From positions 62,001-126,000 of the forward strand of contig UBXM01000020.1 in the NCBI GenBank assembly GCA_900469445.1: a DNA stretch of 64,000 bases, in the 5' to 3' direction. Numbering within the stretch: the stretch's first letter is position 1; each line of letters starts with the position of its first letter. The notes below the pieces were generated by a model, which was given only the letters and a program-made list of their open reading frames with translations, made no database searches and was not told where the DNA came from. This DNA comes from Hyphomicrobiales bacterium. GTDB taxonomy: Bacteria > Pseudomonadota > Alphaproteobacteria > Rhizobiales > Rhizobiaceae. Shown here piece by piece: positions 16,636 through 25,735 of the stretch. The position numbers were made by a program, and so were the translations under genes.

Positions 16636-17468
16636 CGGATTTCTCCTTCTTCTTCCGGCACGATGATGTCCCACAGCCGGGCGGCGAGCTTCGTGAAGAC
16701 TTCGTTGTTGCGCAGGCGCAGGATGTTTCGGTCGCCGGGAAGCGGCACATCGACAATCTCGCGGATCGTGCCCGGACGCGGGGTGAAAACGGCGCAACGG
16801 TCACCGAGCGCCACGGCCTCATCCAGATCGTGGGTAACGAAGATCACGGTCTTCTTCATCGTGCGGCAAAGACGCACCAACTCAGACTGCATCTTGGCGC
16901 GTAGCTGCGGGTCAAGCGCGGCGAATGGCTCGTCGAGCAGCAGTGTCTCGGGATCGTATGCGAGAAGCCGGGCCAGTGCGGTGCGCTTGCGCATCCCGCC
17001 GGAAAGCTGTGACGGATAGGACTTCTCGAAACCGGACAGACCGACGAGCTGCGTAAGCTCGGCGATACGATCGGCCCGCTTTTTCCTGTCCCAGCCGCGA
17101 ATTTCGAGCGGCACAGCAATGTTCTCGGCGACGGTACGCCAAGGCAGGAGATGGTCCTTCTGCGTCATGTAACCGGTCTTGCGGTTAGCACCCTGAACCT
17201 TCTCGCCGCCATAACGGACAGTACCCGCCGTTGGAGCGAATAGCCCGGCGGTCATGTTGAGAATGGTGGATTTTCCGCATCCCGACGGGCCGACGACCGT
17301 CAGGATTTCACCGCGAAAGATCGAGAGGTTGAGATCTCGGACTGCCGTTACGGAGCCATTGGCCGAATTAAAAGCCTTCTCCACCCCTTCGAAGGAAACA
17401 ATTGCCTCGCGGGGTAGCGCTGACGCCGATGGCGGCGGCGCTAAATCTATCTGTTGTGAAACCATCAT
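16632..17468 (-). CDS. NitT/TauT-type ABC ATP-binding protein
   Basis: A 278-residue SsuB/TauB-type ATPase. Seen: Walker A GPSGCGKST, Q-loop in YMTQKDHLLPW, signature LSGGMRKR, Walker B LLLDEPFAALD, and VTHDLDEA. It is the first transporter gene of this operon, 117 bases after the IclR gene. That gap (17469-17585) probably carries its promoter, although I see no convincing -35/-10 pair. Confidence 0.92.
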   Translation of the reverse strand: MMVSQQIDLAPPPSASALPREAIVSFEGVEKAFNSANGSVTAVRDLNLSIFRGEILTVVGPSGCGKSTILNMTAGLFAPTAGTVRYGGEKVQGANRKTGYMTQKDHLLPWRTVAENIAVPLEIRGWDRKKRADRIAELTQLVGLSGFEKSYPSQLSGGMRKRTALARLLAYDPETLLLDEPFAALDPQLRAKMQSELVRLCRTMKKTVIFVTHDLDEAVALGDRCAVFTPRPGTIREIVDVPLPGDRNILRLRNNEVFTKLAARLWDIIVPEEEGEIR

Positions 17469-17585
17469 GTCGTTTATCCTTGTTCTGCGCCTTCGCCCGG
17501 GGGCAGGGAAATGGCGTTGGAATGCTGTCGGTTCGGCATCTTGTTTGTGAGGCGCCGAGCACCGGGAAAGCTGCGCTGCATCACG

Positions 17586-18413
17586 TCAGGCAATTTTGCG
17601 TTCGCCGACACCGACAAAAGATTGAGCTTCCTGCTGGGAGCGGCCGAGGGCGGCCTCGATCTTGAGCCGTTCTTCGTCGAGAACCTGCAACAATGCTGCA
17701 CGCCGCGAGGGGGGCAGCCGCTCGGACACGGCAACGAAGCTGACGGCGCCAATGACCTTGTTCCATCGATCTCGCACGTTCAGGGCTAACCCGCCCCATC
17801 CGGCGACGATGTCACCTTCGGCGATGGCAAAACCCTGCCCGCGCGTTTCGGCCACCTTGGCAAGAAGATATTCGTCGGTATTGCTGGAAAACGAGGCAGC
17901 GCGTTCGGCGGAGGTTTGCGCGAGCACCGATGCGATCTCGTCGTCATCGAGAGCGGCAAGCTGCGCTAGCGAATGCGCTCCGATGCCCAATGGGCGCACT
18001 GATCCCTGCCGTACCGACGTCGGCAGGACCGGGTAGTCGCCCTCAATGCGTGCGATGCAGCGTGTGTGCGCGCCAAACCGGACTGAGAAGAGCCCGACAT
18101 CGTGGGTCTCGTCGGCGATACGCTGCAACGAAGGGCGAACGATATCGACGATATTGAAACGACGTTCCGCCGCCAGCCCGAGCGACCAGCATGTCGGGCC
18201 TATCAGGTACCCTGCATCAGTGGCCTCGACCAGCCCTTCCGCTACGAGGGCGTTGAGCAGCCGATATACCGTTGCACGTGGCAGATCGAGACCTTGAGTG
18301 ACCTCCGCAAGCTTTTTCGGCTCCGGCGCACTGGCTGCAACAATCTGAAGCACACGAAGGGCGCGTCCGAGCGTCCGAGAACTACTATCTAATTTTTCCA
18401 AATTTTGTCTCAC
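17586..18413 (-). CDS. IclR-family transcriptional regulator
   Basis: A 275-residue IclR regulator. The winged helix occupies about residues 12-75 (LGRALRVLQIVA, LPRATVYRLLNALVAEGL), followed by the ligand-binding domain (VGLFSVRFGAHTRCIARIEGD). The start is uncertain: a GTG at 18413 lies inside an inverted repeat that may be the protein's own operator, and there is no good ribosome site. It is divergent to the MFS gene and upstream of the ABC/amidase genes, so it probably regulates one or both. Confidence 0.88.
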   Translation of the reverse strand: MRQNLEKLDSSSRTLGRALRVLQIVAASAPEPKKLAEVTQGLDLPRATVYRLLNALVAEGLVEATDAGYLIGPTCWSLGLAAERRFNIVDIVRPSLQRIADETHDVGLFSVRFGAHTRCIARIEGDYPVLPTSVRQGSVRPLGIGAHSLAQLAALDDDEIASVLAQTSAERAASFSSNTDEYLLAKVAETRGQGFAIAEGDIVAGWGGLALNVRDRWNKVIGAVSFVAVSERLPPSRRAALLQVLDEERLKIEAALGRSQQEAQSFVGVGERKIA

Positions 18414-18429
18414 CTAATGAGATGAAATT
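18401..18429. promoter_or_regulatory. Candidate IclR operator
   Basis: AATTTTGTCTCA (18401-18412) and TGAGATGAAATT (18418-18429) form an inverted repeat with 10 of 12 positions complementary and a 5-base centre. A further half-like TTTTATCTC occurs near 18457-18465. The site covers the proposed IclR start and faces the divergent MFS gene, the usual place for an autoregulatory IclR operator. Confidence 0.5.
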
Positions 18430-18526
18430 CTATGTTTGTATTATTCAATGAAATATTTTATCTCGTCAATCGACTTTTGCACATATGCGAGCCATTTGTT
18501 TGGTTGCGTAATTTTTAGGCTATTAA

Positions 18527-19951
18527 ATGACCTTATCGCTCGACAATGCGGCAAAGCAGACTCCGCGACGGTGGATTATTCCCATGATTGTCGCGCTGGC
18601 CTTCTTCATCGAGCAATTCGATACGGCAGCCCTCATCATTTCGGTGCCGGTGATCGCAGCAGATCTTGGAGTTGAACCCCTCCGGCTTTCTTTGCTCGTC
18701 ACCGCTTACGTCACGAGCGTCGTCATGTTCATGCCGGCAAGCGGCTGGTTATCAAATCGCTTCGGCGTGCGGCGCATTTTCCTGACTGCATTGACCATCT
18801 ATGTCGGCGGATCGATCGGCTGCTCGTTGTCATCCAATTTTGAAATGCTGATTGCATTCAGGATCGTTCAGGGCATGGGTGGCGCGATGATGACGCCGGT
18901 CGGCCGGATGATCATGCTGCGCAGCTTCGGGCGTCACGAGTTGATTGCCGCCATGGGATTGATGACCGCGCCGGTTCTCTTCGGCCCGCTGCTTGGCCCT
19001 TTGATTGGTGGCCTGATCAGCTCGCATGCCGATTGGCGATGGCTTTTCCTCGTAAACGTACCCGTTGTCCTGTGCGGCCTGCTGGCGACGGTCTTGATCG
19101 TGCCGGCCGACACTCCGACATCCGGAACACGCTTCGATCTGCGTGGCTTTCTGCTGCTTTCGCCGGGCATAGTGCTGCTGCAATTTGCAATCGAGATGCT
19201 GAAGTCTCCGGGAGTTTGGCGAAGCATGGCAGCGCTCCCGGCTGGGCTAGCACTCACGCTAATCCTCGGTTACTGGTTTCACGCGAACAAAAGACATCGT
19301 GCAGCCTTGCTGGACATCGGCCTTCTACGGAGCCAGAGTTTCCGGGCAGGCAGTATCGTCGGCGGGCTGAGCCGCATGGGTTTCAACGCCACGCCCTTTC
19401 TGCTGCCTTTATACCTCCATTTCGTATTGGGTTATGGACCGGGCATATCGGGCACCATCGTCGCCATGGCGATTGTCGGCTCGCTGGCAGCCAAACCCTT
19501 TAATGGCTGGCTCGTGCGCAGCCTCGGCTTTCGAACAACCCTGGCTGGCAGCGCCGTTTTGGGCTCTCTGCTGATCGGCGCACTTGCGCTTTATGGAAGT
19601 GAAGTTCCGCTCTGGCTCTTGGCCATCCATATCATCAGCATTGGTGCGGTACAGACGATACAGTACAATACCCTCAACATCATCAGCTACATTGACGTCA
19701 CGCCGGGACGGCTCGGTGCAGCTTCCAGTCTTGGGGGCATCATCCAGCAATTATCCATGGGAATGGCAGTCAGCTGGTGCGCAACAGTGCTTGGCGTACT
19801 AGGCGGCGGCTCACTCGCGCCATGGCATTTTAAGACGGTGTTTGTCATTGCGGCATTGCTGCCATTGCTGGCATCAATGGGCTTCTTGAGACTTCGCCCT
19901 TCTGAGCCCTCCGATAGGCCGCGTTCAGAATTGCCACACACAAACGATTAG
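18527..19951 (+). CDS. MFS drug/metabolite exporter (DHA2-like)
   Basis: A 474-residue major-facilitator protein with many hydrophobic segments, consistent with 12-14 membrane helices. The first helix carries FIEQFDTAALIISVPVIAADL, similar to the D-x-T-I-V-N-V-A-L-P region of EmrB/QacA-type antiporters. Motif A-like GWLSNRFGVRRIF follows helix 2. It probably exports a small organic compound by proton antiport. It is divergent from the IclR gene and may protect against or secrete the compound handled by the neighbouring ABC/amidase system. Confidence 0.85.
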   Translation: MTLSLDNAAKQTPRRWIIPMIVALAFFIEQFDTAALIISVPVIAADLGVEPLRLSLLVTAYVTSVVMFMPASGWLSNRFGVRRIFLTALTIYVGGSIGCSLSSNFEMLIAFRIVQGMGGAMMTPVGRMIMLRSFGRHELIAAMGLMTAPVLFGPLLGPLIGGLISSHADWRWLFLVNVPVVLCGLLATVLIVPADTPTSGTRFDLRGFLLLSPGIVLLQFAIEMLKSPGVWRSMAALPAGLALTLILGYWFHANKRHRAALLDIGLLRSQSFRAGSIVGGLSRMGFNATPFLLPLYLHFVLGYGPGISGTIVAMAIVGSLAAKPFNGWLVRSLGFRTTLAGSAVLGSLLIGALALYGSEVPLWLLAIHIISIGAVQTIQYNTLNIISYIDVTPGRLGAASSLGGIIQQLSMGMAVSWCATVLGVLGGGSLAPWHFKTVFVIAALLPLLASMGFLRLRPSEPSDRPRSELPHTND

Positions 19952-20152
19952 GATGCTGGGGACTGCCATAGTTTCTCTAAGTGACTTAAACTCCTTTAAT
20001 GAATGCACTTAGACTGATGGTCTCCCGTCAGCCCAAATGCGGCTACAGGCTTTGCGGAGTGGGAGTGAAAGTCGCCGGTGTAACGCGAGCTCCCTGTCCT
20101 CCTGTGTCGGTCCGGCGCTCTATCAGCCCTTGAGAGCGAGCGAAGATTATTT

Positions 20153-20199
20153 TGGTAACGATGTCATTGACAAGGTAGCGGTTGATGGTAACGATATCA
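20153..20199 (+). promoter_or_regulatory. Paired LacI-type operators around a TTGACA -35 box
   Basis: Two copies of a 14-base imperfect palindrome with central CG, TGGTAACGATGTCA (20153-20166) and TGGTAACGATATCA (20186-20199), are 33 bases apart. TTGACA (20167-20172) abuts the first copy. The second copy covers the expected -10 zone, so binding would block transcription of the ribose-type ABC operon. The same layout recurs at 33355-33405. The rest of the 19952-20269 gap shows no gene that I can support; a 78-codon frame there looks spurious. Confidence 0.7.
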
Positions 20200-20269
20200 T
20201 TTCGAAGGTGATCGCTCCCGTGAATGAATTCTATGGCGGCAGACGCCGACGCAAAAAAGGGGAACCAAA

Positions 20270-21337
20270 ATGAACGTAACCAAGACCTCTCGACCCGCGC
20301 ATCTGCAAAAGGCCCTCAAGGCAACGGTTGCCGCAGGATGCTTCCTCGCCCTGTCCACGGGTATCGCTTCTGCTGCAGCCAATTGCGTCAAGGGCGATCG
20401 CAAGGCGCCCTACACGATCGGCTGGGCAAACATCTACTCCGTTCCGACATGGATGAAGCAGACCGAAGGAACGATCTCGGCAGAAGCTGAGGAGCTTAAG
20501 AAAGCGGGCCTGGTCGAGAAGCTGATGATCACCGATGCGCAGGGTAATGCGCAGACACAGATCCAACACATCCAGTCTATGATCGATGCGAATGTCGACG
20601 CGATCGTGGTGATTGCGGGTTCCTCGAATGCGCTTGATCGCGTCATTTCCGATGCCTGCGACAAGGGTATCGCCGTCGTCAACTTCGACAGCCTCGTCAA
20701 TACCGACAAGGTCACCGCCAAGATCAACACCGATTCAGGTGAATGGGGTCGCGTAGCCGCCACTTGGCTTTCCGACAAGCTCGGAGGCAAGGGCAAGATC
20801 ATCGTCATGAACGGCCCGGCAGGCATCTCGGTCAGCGACGATCGTCGAAAGGGCGCCCAGCCGGTTCTCGACGCCAATCCGGGCCTCGAGATCCTCACAG
20901 AGACGAATACCGAATACAATGTGGCGCCCGCCCAGGAAGCGATGACGAGCCTGCTTTTTGCCAATCCGGAGATTGACGGCGTGCTCTCGCTTGGCGGCTC
21001 ACTTTCCGCAGGTGCCGTCATGGCCTTCGATCGACAGGGACGCGATCAAGTGCCGATCACCGGCGAAAACGCCCGGCAGTTCCTCGAACTCTGGAAAGAA
21101 AAGGACCTCAAGGCATGGGCAACGATGCAGCCGAACTGGCTCGGTGCGCTTTCCGTCTACACAGCGGTTCAGGCTCTCGAGGGCAGGAATGTACCTGCCT
21201 TCATCAAGGTTCCTCTGCCCGTCATCGATGATACCTCTGTCAAGGGTTATCTCGATCGCGCTGACAAATTCCCGGCTGACGGATACATCTACTCGGATTA
21301 CGACAAGGCGCTCTTCGACAACCTGATCGCCCAGTAA
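20270..21337 (+). CDS. CUT2 (ribose-type) ABC solute-binding protein
   Basis: A 355-residue periplasmic sugar-binding protein of the RbsB type. Residues 1-35 are a Sec signal peptide ending ASAAA. The mature domain shows the family pattern YTIGWANIY, DANVDAIVVIAGS, KGIAVVNFDS and NPEIDGVLSLGG. It is the first gene of a five-gene plus operon and begins 70 bases after the second operator. It would deliver a sugar or sugar-derived compound to the two permeases downstream. Confidence 0.9.
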   Translation: MNVTKTSRPAHLQKALKATVAAGCFLALSTGIASAAANCVKGDRKAPYTIGWANIYSVPTWMKQTEGTISAEAEELKKAGLVEKLMITDAQGNAQTQIQHIQSMIDANVDAIVVIAGSSNALDRVISDACDKGIAVVNFDSLVNTDKVTAKINTDSGEWGRVAATWLSDKLGGKGKIIVMNGPAGISVSDDRRKGAQPVLDANPGLEILTETNTEYNVAPAQEAMTSLLFANPEIDGVLSLGGSLSAGAVMAFDRQGRDQVPITGENARQFLELWKEKDLKAWATMQPNWLGALSVYTAVQALEGRNVPAFIKVPLPVIDDTSVKGYLDRADKFPADGYIYSDYDKALFDNLIAQ

Positions 21338-21358
21338 TCCGCAGCAAAGGAAGCCGTC

Positions 21359-22867
21359 ATGACGGATGCAAAACCCCTGCTCGAAGCTAGGCAGGTGTTT
21401 CGGGGTTTTTTCGGCAATCCGGTTCTGAAGGGCGTCGATATCGCCCTTTATCCGGGCAGGGTTCACGCCCTGCTCGGAGAGAACGGTGCGGGCAAGTCCA
21501 CTCTGATCAATCTGCTGTCCGGTGCTCTTCAACCCGATAATGGGGAGATCGTCATCGATGGCCAGCCAGCGGGGCGCTATAGCCCCGCCTCGGCCAGAGC
21601 GGCGGGTATCGCCGTTGTGCAGCAAGAGTTGAGCCTGACTGCGAACCTGTCCATAGCTGAGAATATCGGCCTTGGAGCCTTTCCTCGCCGATTTGGCCTG
21701 ATCGACTACGCCACCCTGCATCGTGGTGTTCGTGATGTCTGCGCGATGGTCGGGCTTACGGAACCTCTCGACATGCCCGTGGCCGACCTTTCACTCGGCC
21801 GCAGGCAGACGGTGGAAATCGCCAAAGCGCTGTATCGCAAGCCCCGCGTACTGATCCTCGATGAACCGACCTCCTCGCTCTCTGCACACGAGGCTGGCGT
21901 TCTCGCGGACCTCATGGTGACGCTGAGGGACCAGGGCACAGCTCTGCTTTACATCTCCCACCGCCTGAACGAAGTTCAGGCTCTCTGCTCGCATGTCACT
22001 GTCCTGAAAGACGGAAAGGTGACGGGAAACCAGTCGCTGTCGGGCATAGATGGCGAAGGATTGGTGCGCCTTATGGTCGGGCGCGAAACCGGCGATCTTT
22101 TCCCGCCGCGATCCGCGGCGCAGCCTACGGCAACCCGTATCATGGTCGAAGGCTTTTCCGCCGGCGCGGTCAAGGAGATCTCCTTCTCGGGACGGGCCGG
22201 CGAGATCGTCGGCATCGGCGGCCTGGTTGGGCAAGGGCAAGAGGACTTGCTGCTCGGACTCTATGGCGCGATCCCGGCGAAGGCAACCAAGGCGGAGATA
22301 TCCGACAGGCAGGACCTTCCTCGGCATGTGCAGGCGGCCAATGCTGCCGGTATTGTCTATGTACCCGCAGACAGGAAGCATGAAGGTCTGGTCCTTCCTC
22401 ATTCGATCGCATCGAACATCATTCTTCCTTCGCTTGGTCGTCTCGCTCGTCATGGTTTGCGTGACCGCAGTGCCGAGAGCGGGCTCATCGCAGATCTCGC
22501 GCGCCAACTGACCATCAAGGGTGATGTCGGGCGACCGGTCCAGGCTCTTTCCGGCGGCAATCAGCAGAAGGTGGCTCTTGCGAAATGGCTGCCGATCAAT
22601 CCTTCCATTCTTCTTCTCAATGACCCGACGCGTGGCGTCGACATCGAGACGAAACGTGAAATCTATCTGATGCTGCGGAATTTCGCGACCGAGGGCCGGC
22701 TGGTGATCATCGCCAGCTCTGACACGCCCGAACTGGTACATCTTTGCGACCGCGTCGTGGTGTTGCGCGAGGGCCGGGTCGCTGCCGAACTCGAAGCCGA
22801 CGCCATCAGCGAAGAAGCCATTGTCGGGGCGGCAATGGGCGTGGAACAGGCAGGAGCGGCCGCATGA
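21359..22867 (+). CDS. CUT2 ABC transporter ATPase with two nucleotide-binding domains
   Basis: A 502-residue RbsA-like duplicated ATPase. The first domain has Walker A GENGAGKST near 41-49, signature-like LSLGRRQTVEIAK and Walker B LILDEPTSSLS. The second lacks a classical Walker A (GLVGQGQED) as usual for the family, but keeps LSGGNQQK. Odd: its Walker B reads LLLNDPTRGVD, so both the acidic pair residues differ from the common DE. One catalytic site is therefore probably inactive. It overlaps the next permease gene by ATGA. Confidence 0.92.
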   Translation: MTDAKPLLEARQVFRGFFGNPVLKGVDIALYPGRVHALLGENGAGKSTLINLLSGALQPDNGEIVIDGQPAGRYSPASARAAGIAVVQQELSLTANLSIAENIGLGAFPRRFGLIDYATLHRGVRDVCAMVGLTEPLDMPVADLSLGRRQTVEIAKALYRKPRVLILDEPTSSLSAHEAGVLADLMVTLRDQGTALLYISHRLNEVQALCSHVTVLKDGKVTGNQSLSGIDGEGLVRLMVGRETGDLFPPRSAAQPTATRIMVEGFSAGAVKEISFSGRAGEIVGIGGLVGQGQEDLLLGLYGAIPAKATKAEISDRQDLPRHVQAANAAGIVYVPADRKHEGLVLPHSIASNIILPSLGRLARHGLRDRSAESGLIADLARQLTIKGDVGRPVQALSGGNQQKVALAKWLPINPSILLLNDPTRGVDIETKREIYLMLRNFATEGRLVIIASSDTPELVHLCDRVVVLREGRVAAELEADAISEEAIVGAAMGVEQAGAAA

Positions 22868-23829
22868 CTGTCATATCATCCTCGGATCGGCTGTACCGAG
22901 CCATTCAAGGCCGTCGTAATCGCGGCCTTGGCGGGCTCTACCTGGTGGTTGCGGCCTTCGTCGTTCTCTATGCCATCCTGTTTCCCGGCATCCTTTCGAT
23001 GGGCGGATTTGCGAAATTTACGCAAAACTGGTTTCCGCTCGCGCTCGTGGCCATGGCGCAAGCGCTGATGATGCTGACTGGAGGTATCTCGCTCGCAATC
23101 GGTCCGTTGGTTAGCCTCGGGGCCGTTATTGCGGCAACCACAATGGGCGGATCGCTCGGGGTCGTCGGCGGCGTGGCAGCCGTCGCGCTGACTGGACTTG
23201 CTATTGGCGCGGTAACGGGAGTCATCGTCGCGCATCTGCGACTTCCCGCCATCATCGTCACCCTTGCAGGCTCATTCATCGTCACCGGCGTCGCCCTCAT
23301 CCTCTTGCCAAGGCCCGGCGGCTTCATTCCGGACTGGCTGTCGGATGCCCTTGCAGGCCATACCCCAACAGCCTTCCTTTTGCTGGGCTTAATTCTGCTG
23401 ATGTGGAAGGCATTTCTTGCAACGCCGCTAGGACTTGGCATTTACGCGGCAGGCGACAATCCTGTCGGCGCATTCAGAAGCGGCATACCGGTGGAGCGGA
23501 CCAAGGTCGTCGCCTTTGCGGTTTCTGGTCTTCTGGCATGTCTTGCAGGCCTTTTTGTTGCCGCGCAGACGGGGTCCGGAGACCCGATCATCGGCACGCC
23601 GTTCACTTTGAACTCCATTGCAGCGGCGGTGCTCGGCGGCGTCGGATTTCTTGGTGGCAAGGGCACGATGCGTGGCGCGATCTGCGGCAGCCTGCTTCTC
23701 TCCGTCATGATCAACGTCATGTTCTTCCTCGGTTTTCCGCCCGTCGCGCAGTATGTGGCGCAAGGCCTGATCATTGTCAGCGCTGTCGCCGTGCCCGAGT
23801 TAATCCATGCCTGGAGGGCAAAGCGATGA
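22864..23829 (+). CDS. CUT2 ABC transporter permease 1
   Basis: A 321-residue RbsC-type permease with about eight to ten hydrophobic segments and the typical GGVGFLGGKGTM loop near the end. The ATG at 22864 overlaps the ATPase stop by four bases. It pairs with a second, different permease encoded next, so the channel is probably a heterodimer rather than the homodimer of classical Rbs systems. Confidence 0.92.
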   Translation: MTVISSSDRLYRAIQGRRNRGLGGLYLVVAAFVVLYAILFPGILSMGGFAKFTQNWFPLALVAMAQALMMLTGGISLAIGPLVSLGAVIAATTMGGSLGVVGGVAAVALTGLAIGAVTGVIVAHLRLPAIIVTLAGSFIVTGVALILLPRPGGFIPDWLSDALAGHTPTAFLLLGLILLMWKAFLATPLGLGIYAAGDNPVGAFRSGIPVERTKVVAFAVSGLLACLAGLFVAAQTGSGDPIIGTPFTLNSIAAAVLGGVGFLGGKGTMRGAICGSLLLSVMINVMFFLGFPPVAQYVAQGLIIVSAVAVPELIHAWRAKR

Positions 23830-24767
23830 ACATCGTGCGATCCATCTTTCGTAATCCACCGCTGCTCACCCTCACGCTGGTCGTGGCTGTCTGGGTCATC
23901 GCCAGTCTCACCCTGCGTGGTTTCGGCAATTACGGACACCTTCGCTACCTTCTGGAACTTGCGTCCGTCATCGGCATCGCAGCCGCGGGCCAGACACTTG
24001 TCGTTCTCATGGGCGGGATCGATCTTTCCGTCGGCGCGATCATAACCGTCACTGCGATCCTGCTCCCGCTGATTTCCCCAGCATGGGATCCAACAGGTCT
24101 TGTCGGCATCGCTCTCGCGCTTGTCATCGCGACGTGCATAGGCCTTTTCAATGGTGCGGGTGCAGCCTTCCTCCGGGTGCCGCCGATTATCATGACGCTG
24201 GCCATGGCAACCTTTCTTCAAGGTCTGCTCGTCATCGTCGCCGGCGGAAGCGCCGTCACGGTCAGCAATCCGGCGGTGATCCTGCTTGGCCAGTCCCGGC
24301 CTTTCGGCATTCCTGCCGGCATACTGCTCTGGGCCGTCGTCTCTATCTTCGTGCTCGTTCTCATTCACCGTATGCCGATCGGTGCACGCTTCCTCGCCAT
24401 TGGTGCAAATCCGCTTGCTGCACGCCTTTCGGGCGTTAGCCTGACCCGTAATACATTGCTGCTCTACTCGCTTTCGGGCCTGTTTGCAGGCATAGCAGGC
24501 GTGCTTGTGCTTGGCATGAACAGACAGGGTTATGTGGGCATCGGCGATCCCTACCTGTTGACCTCCATCGCTGCAGTGGTGCTCGGCGGGACGTCTATCC
24601 TCGGTGGTCGCGGTACCTATGCAGGGACAATACCCGGCGCGATCCTGCTCGTGACGACGACGGCGCTCATCACGGTCGTCAATGCCTCGCCAGGATGGCG
24701 CTCCATCATGTTCGGAGGCCTCATCCTCTCGCTTCTGCTCATTTCCGGCAGAGAAACCCGCAGATGA
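23826..24767 (+). CDS. CUT2 ABC transporter permease 2
   Basis: A 313-residue RbsC-type permease. Seen: VLMGGIDLSVGAI, the hallmark of the family, and VVLGGTSILGGRGTY in the last third. Its ATG overlaps the stop of permease 1 by four bases, and its stop overlaps the following hydrolase start in the same way. A long antisense open frame (23442-25073, minus) covers both permeases but is only the complement of GC-rich coding sequence. Confidence 0.92.
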   Translation: MNIVRSIFRNPPLLTLTLVVAVWVIASLTLRGFGNYGHLRYLLELASVIGIAAAGQTLVVLMGGIDLSVGAIITVTAILLPLISPAWDPTGLVGIALALVIATCIGLFNGAGAAFLRVPPIIMTLAMATFLQGLLVIVAGGSAVTVSNPAVILLGQSRPFGIPAGILLWAVVSIFVLVLIHRMPIGARFLAIGANPLAARLSGVSLTRNTLLLYSLSGLFAGIAGVLVLGMNRQGYVGIGDPYLLTSIAAVVLGGTSILGGRGTYAGTIPGAILLVTTTALITVVNASPGWRSIMFGGLILSLLLISGRETRR

Positions 24768-25696
24768 CCAGGCGATATGAGGGACCGGTGGTAGATCCGC
24801 ATCATCACCTCTGGGATCTATCGCTTGATCGCCATCCATGGCTGAAGGAGACGCGCGACAGCGGTGGCGAGATGGTCTTCGGCAGTCTGGCGACGATCCT
24901 TCGGGACTACGGTGTGGAAGAATACCGAAGAGACGTTGCGAACCAGAACATCGTCGCGTCTGTCCATGTCGAAGCCGGCTGGTCGGACGATCACCCCCTC
25001 GACGAGACCCGCTGGCTCGATAGCCTCGATCGGAGCACGGGGGTTGCAAGTCGCTATGTCGCACGTGTTCCACTCGATAGTCTGGACGTCTCCCGGCTGA
25101 TTACGGCAGAGGCAGCAAATCCGAATGTTGTCGGCATCCGTGACATCGTAAGCTGGCATCCTGATCCGGCGAAAAGCTTCGCCCCACGTGCCAACCGGAT
25201 GAGCGATCCGGTATGGCGGGAGGGCCTCCGTCACCTTGCCAGTCACGGCCTTGTCTTCGACCTGATGCTTTATCCCTGGCAGATGGAAGAGGCTCTTTCA
25301 CTCGTTCGGGACTTTCCCGAAACGCTTTTCGTCGTAAACCATGGCGGTAGCCCGGCGGACAGAAGCGAGAATGGCATGGCGCTGTGGCGCGATGGCCTTC
25401 GAGCGCTCGGCGGCCAGCAGAACGTCAGGCTGAAAATATCAGACCTCGTCGCCTACGATAACGAATGGACATTCGAGAGCCTGTCGGAAGTGATCCACCA
25501 CTGCATCGACTGTTTCGGCGCGAACAGAGCCATGTTCGCCAGCGATTTCCCGGTTGCAGGGCTGCATGGATCGCTCGACGAGATATACGAGGTCTTCCGC
25601 AGGTTTGCGGAGCGCCTTTCATTGGAAGAGCAGCAGGCACTGTTCTTTTCTACAGCCAACGAAACCTATAGGCTTGGGCTAGAAAAGCAGATTTAA
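24764..25696 (+). CDS. Amidohydrolase-2 family hydrolase (sugar-lactonase-like, COG3618)
   Basis: A 310-residue TIM-barrel hydrolase. Seen: VDPHHHLWD at 10-18 giving the first metal histidines, VVNHGGSPAD in the middle, and MFASDFPV with the catalytic aspartate near residue 260. This group includes L-fucono- and L-rhamnono-lactonases and 2-pyrone-4,6-dicarboxylate lactonase. It is translationally coupled (ATGA) to the sugar-type importer, which favours hydrolysis of a sugar lactone or similar ring taken up by it. No sugar dehydrogenase that would make the lactone is in this operon. Confidence 0.82.
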   Translation: MTRRYEGPVVDPHHHLWDLSLDRHPWLKETRDSGGEMVFGSLATILRDYGVEEYRRDVANQNIVASVHVEAGWSDDHPLDETRWLDSLDRSTGVASRYVARVPLDSLDVSRLITAEAANPNVVGIRDIVSWHPDPAKSFAPRANRMSDPVWREGLRHLASHGLVFDLMLYPWQMEEALSLVRDFPETLFVVNHGGSPADRSENGMALWRDGLRALGGQQNVRLKISDLVAYDNEWTFESLSEVIHHCIDCFGANRAMFASDFPVAGLHGSLDEIYEVFRRFAERLSLEEQQALFFSTANETYRLGLEKQI

Positions 25697-25698
25697 TC

Positions 25699-25715
25699 GG
25701 GGGCTTAGAGCCCCC
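25699..25715. terminator. Short hairpin between convergent operons
   Basis: GGGGGCT (25699-25705) and AGCCCCC (25709-25715) form a perfect 7-base stem with a 3-base loop immediately after the hydrolase stop, between two converging operons. There is no T-run on either strand, so it is a weak candidate for bidirectional termination. Confidence 0.45.
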
Positions 25716-25735
25716 TAGGCGATCACCGCACGATC

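Noticed and set aside
20037-20110. String GGAGTGGGAGTGAAAGTCGC reminded me of a group II intron or structured RNA
   Set aside because: No reverse transcriptase, no domain V-like hairpin and no boundaries are visible.
20037-20273. 78-codon plus frame in the promoter gap of the ribose-type operon
   Set aside because: It spans both operators and the TTGACA box and has no recognisable features.
23442-25073. 543-codon open frame on minus across both ribose-type permeases and the hydrolase
   Set aside because: It is rich in Arg/His/Asp and lies exactly opposite three well-supported genes; this is the complement of GC-rich hydrophobic codons.
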